From Desulfovibrionaceae bacterium (GTDB lineage: Bacteria > Desulfobacterota > Desulfovibrionia > Desulfovibrionales > Desulfovibrionaceae), in the NCBI GenBank assembly GCA_030539415.1, contig JAUNSE010000121.1, positions 1-6,352 of the forward strand: 6,352 bases of DNA, in the 5' to 3' direction. Of this stretch, positions 5,103 to 6,352 are shown one piece after another; positions within the stretch are counted from its first letter, which is position 1, and every line of letters begins with the position of its first letter. The notes beneath the pieces are model-generated. The model was not told the origin of the DNA. It saw nothing but the letters and a program-made list of their open reading frames with translations, and ran no database searches. The position numbers were made by a program, and so were the translations under genes.

Positions 5103-5118
5103 TGGCACGCTTTCTGCT
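5103..5118 (+). promoter_or_regulatory. sigma-54 promoter, unit 10
   Basis: TGGCACGCTTTCTGCT has GG at 5104-5105 and GC at 5116-5117. The core is as good as its neighbours', but the 80-140 bp upstream hold no activator-site pair and no CAA...G..AT element. A 10-nt palindrome AGACCGGTCT (5086-5095) lies just ahead of it. Predicted start is near 5129. Confidence 0.85.
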
Positions 5119-5128
5119 TGTATTCGGA

Positions 5129-5216
5129 CATAAGCAGACAGAGCTTTTCAAAATTCCACCCTCTGGAAACGCGCAGGGGCTGCCGCCCGACCACCGGCAG
5201 CCCCTGCTCTCTTTTT
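5129..5216 (+). ncRNA. short sigma-54-driven sRNA, unit 10 (about 88 nt)
   Basis: This is the shortest predicted RNA of the array. TTCCA (5154-5158) and TGGAA (5164-5168) form a small hairpin with the loop CCCTC, and ATTCCACC overlaps it. Nearly all the rest is terminator. It lacks the 5' GCAGGC hairpin and any perfect ACTCC. It may be a truncated unit or a distinct RNA; without a recognisable enhancer module it may depend on a neighbour's activator sites. Confidence 0.6.
5173..5216 (+). terminator. Rho-independent terminator, unit 10
   Basis: The strongest stem in the window: GCAGGGGCTGCCG (5173-5185) pairs perfectly with CGGCAGCCCCTGC (5195-5207) over 13 bp. The tail is TCTCTTTTT. Confidence 0.92.
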
Positions 5217-5325
5217 GGCCGCAGGGAAGCCTTGTCCGGACAGCGTTCCGGCCGCGGCCGGGCAGCGTGCAGCCAGCCGGCAAGACCGCGCAAACAGGAG
5301 CCGTCCCGCGGGCGCGCAGGGACAG

Positions 5326-5438
5326 CAATAAGTATACACGGGTCCGCGCGCCATGGACTAGCTTTTATACACTCCGTCCCGCCATCCGCCCGGTCTCTTC
5401 GGCGCACTTTCCAGACGGCCAGTTCAATCTCTTGTTAT
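5326..5438 (+). promoter_or_regulatory. enhancer module, unit 11: paired activator sites and IHF-like site
   Basis: The distal site contains CAATAAGTATACAC (5326-5339), close to the distal consensus. The proximal site ends TTATACACT at 5373 and is degenerate in its left half. The shared ATACAC cores are exactly 33 bp apart. CAATCTCTTGTTAT (5425-5438) contains TCAA-N4-TTG, the best IHF match in the window, ending 30 bp from the promoter. The proximal core ends 96 bp from the promoter. Confidence 0.68.
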
Positions 5439-5467
5439 TTCAGTACTTTTATGTGCAGGACGAAATC

Positions 5468-5483
5468 TGGCACGGCCCTTGCT
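5468..5483 (+). promoter_or_regulatory. sigma-54 promoter, unit 11
   Basis: TGGCACGGCCCTTGCT has GG at 5469-5470 and GC at 5481-5482, a full consensus match. Predicted start is near 5494. Confidence 0.93.
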
Positions 5484-5493
5484 ATATCCTCGT

Positions 5494-5738
5494 CAAGCGC
5501 AGGCATGACTCCCGGAGAACGGGAGCCGGGAGGGGCGGACCGGCAGTCCCCGGAGCAGCCGCCCCTCCCCAAAAATCTCACAGCCGCGCATCACATACAG
5601 CCATAGCCAGGCAGACTCCAGCCCGCGGATTCACTCCACAACTCCCATGGCCGCGGGCCATTCCCTGAAACAGCCTCAATGCCCGGACAGTCCGGACAGC
5701 ACGAAAGACCGCCGAAAGCCCCGGCGGTCTTTCCTTTT
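5494..5738 (+). ncRNA. sigma-54-driven sRNA, unit 11 (about 245 nt)
   Basis: The 5' hairpin is CTCCCG (5509-5514) with CGGGAG (5520-5525). An 11-bp stem, GGGAGGGGCGG (5528-5538) with CCGCCCCTCCC (5559-5569), follows. After CATACAGCCAT, shared with units 7 and 8, GCCCGCGG (5621-5628) and CCGCGGGC (5651-5658) close a 22-nt loop holding two anti-SD-like motifs, CACTCCAC and AACTCCC. This is the clearest display of the motif in the array. ATTCCCTG lies downstream, before the terminator. It is the last recognisable unit. Confidence 0.8.
5704..5738 (+). terminator. Rho-independent terminator, unit 11
   Basis: AAAGACCGCCG (5704-5714) pairs perfectly with CGGCGGTCTTT (5722-5732) over 11 bp; the tail continues CCTTTT. 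Confidence 0.92.
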
Positions 5739-6237
5739 CCTGTGCCGTTCCGACCCGCCGGGCCGGGCTCCTGGAACAGCGGGCGCGACAGATTTGTGTC
5801 GAAACGCGACAGCGCAAAAGCGACAGTTCTGACAGGAGAAGGTGCCCGGCGAACAGGCGGCAGCGCTCATCATGAAGAGACCGTCCCGCGCGGGCACAGG
5901 CGCCATCGGGCCAGCCCCGGCGCGGCGAAAGTGACAGCGCGGGCCCGGCCGGGTGACGGAACGGTGACGGGCGTCCGGCCCGGGGCGGAGGTCTCATGCC
6001 CGCATCTGCCGGCGGCGCCGGAAACTGTCCGCCCTTCTCTTCTGCAGGACAGCGCCGCGCGCGGGGCCGATCATTGTGCTTTCAGGCGGCATTCAATAAC
6101 AAAGCGGCCCGCTGTGCATTGCGGCGGGCGACAGAATGCATGGATCATGTCCGAAAGTGCGTTCTTTTGGGACCGGGGCTTGCCTTGACGTGCCAACACG
6201 TTATATTTGCGTGTGAATGGATGCGCCGCAAACGAAT
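5739..6237. other. right flank, no gene recognised
   Basis: About 500 bp without a convincing reading frame, sigma-54 element or terminator. Visible structure is minor: CGACA/TGTCG (5786-5801) as a small inverted repeat, CGACAG three times between 5785 and 5827, the palindrome CCCGCGCGGG (5885-5894), and CGTG-N4-CACG at 6189-6200. The longer open frames overlap one another on both strands and lack recognisable protein features, as expected from GC-rich sequence with few stops. Confidence 0.6.
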
Positions 6238-6266
6238 TTGACAACGAAATCCAATTCCTGTAGAAC
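6238..6266 (+). promoter_or_regulatory. candidate sigma-70 promoter
   Basis: TTGACA (6238-6243), a 17-bp spacer and TAGAAC (6261-6266, four of six matches) form a good housekeeping-type promoter. Predicted start is near 6273, at the foot of a stem-loop: GTCCGC (6273-6278) with GCGGAC (6307-6312) enclosing GAAATGC (6284-6290) with GCATTTC (6294-6300). It probably serves a gene right of the window, with the stem-loop in its 5' untranslated region. Confidence 0.5.
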
Positions 6267-6352
6267 ACGACAGTCCGCAGACAGAAATGCCCCGCATTTC
6301 CGTGCCGCGGACCTGGCGCGACTGCAGAATTCCAGGCGCGGACCCGGTCTTC

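Noticed and set aside
4748..5668. A 306-codon open frame on the + strand
   Set aside because: It spans parts of units 9, 10 and 11 with their promoters and terminators, and shows no recognisable domain. Frames on the other strand overlap it.
6107..6129. GCCCGC/GCGGGC stem-loop as a terminator
   Set aside because: The 11-nt loop is plausible, but no T-run follows on either strand.
6180..6195. Possible minus-strand sigma-54 promoter (TGGCACGTCAAGGCA read on the - strand)
   Set aside because: The -24 half is good, but GG and GC are nine, not ten, bases apart; RpoN promoters tolerate this poorly. No terminator or RNA structure was found to its left on that strand.
1..6352. Mobile element or integron-type cassette array
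   Set aside because: No transposase or integrase fragment, no terminal inverted repeats and no attC-like sites were seen. The repeated unit is a promoter-RNA-terminator module.

Overview
This window appears to hold no protein-coding gene. It is a GC-rich, roughly 6.3-kb intergenic region occupied almost entirely by a tandem, same-strand array of small-RNA transcription units. I count eleven units on the + strand. Each starts at a sigma-54 (RpoN) -24/-12 promoter (TGGCAY-type with the invariant GG-N10-GC spacing) and ends at a Rho-independent terminator. Predicted RNAs are about 88-290 nt. Promoters lie at 26, 660, 1155, 1662, 2170, 2676, 3587, 4085, 4647, 5103 and 5468, a period close to 500 bp through most of the array. 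A possible twelfth, non-sigma-54 unit fills the larger gap at about 3116-3345.

Nine units (2-9 and 11) carry the same enhancer module. Two activator-type sites lie 32-33 bp apart (distal consensus about CAATAAATNNACAG, proximal about CAGAAAATAGACAG). A conserved CAA-N6-G-N2-AT element that resembles an IHF site follows, ending 30-31 bp before the -24 element. The proximal site lies 86 bp (units 3-6), 90 bp (unit 2) or 96-97 bp (units 7-9 and 11) from the promoter, so the two main classes differ by one DNA helical turn. Unit 10 lacks the module. Unit 1 is cut by the window edge upstream of its promoter.

The RNAs form sub-families: 3 with 4, 5 with 6, 7 with 8 and more loosely 9; 1, 2, 10 and 11 are more divergent. 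Their shared theme is a 5' hairpin with a C/U-rich CUCC arm, then ACUCC(C) motifs shown in hairpin loops or unpaired stretches, often with a last (A)CUCCUUGUGG or ACUCCUG just before the terminator. ACUCC/CCUCCUU is complementary to Shine-Dalgarno sequences. The array may therefore encode a bank of redundant anti-SD regulatory RNAs switched on together by one enhancer-binding protein, RpoN and IHF. In concept this resembles the Qrr RNAs of Vibrio (sigma-54, several copies) or the alpha-proteobacterial CcsR/'cuckoo' RNAs (tandem copies, C/U-rich loops), but I see no sequence that identifies it as either.

Regions: 1-314 unit 1; 315-523 spacer with nothing recognised; 524-2990 units 2-6; 2991-3440 atypical stretch with a 16-nt palindrome, a sigma-70-like promoter and a strong terminator; 3441-4392 two near-identical units, 7 and 8; 4393-5216 units 9 and 10; 5217-5738 unit 11; 5739-6352 flank with a possible sigma-70 promoter near the right end. 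The organism is probably a GC-rich Gram-negative bacterium that uses RpoN and IHF. A Desulfovibrio-type deltaproteobacterium would fit, but the window has no taxonomic marker and this is only a guess.
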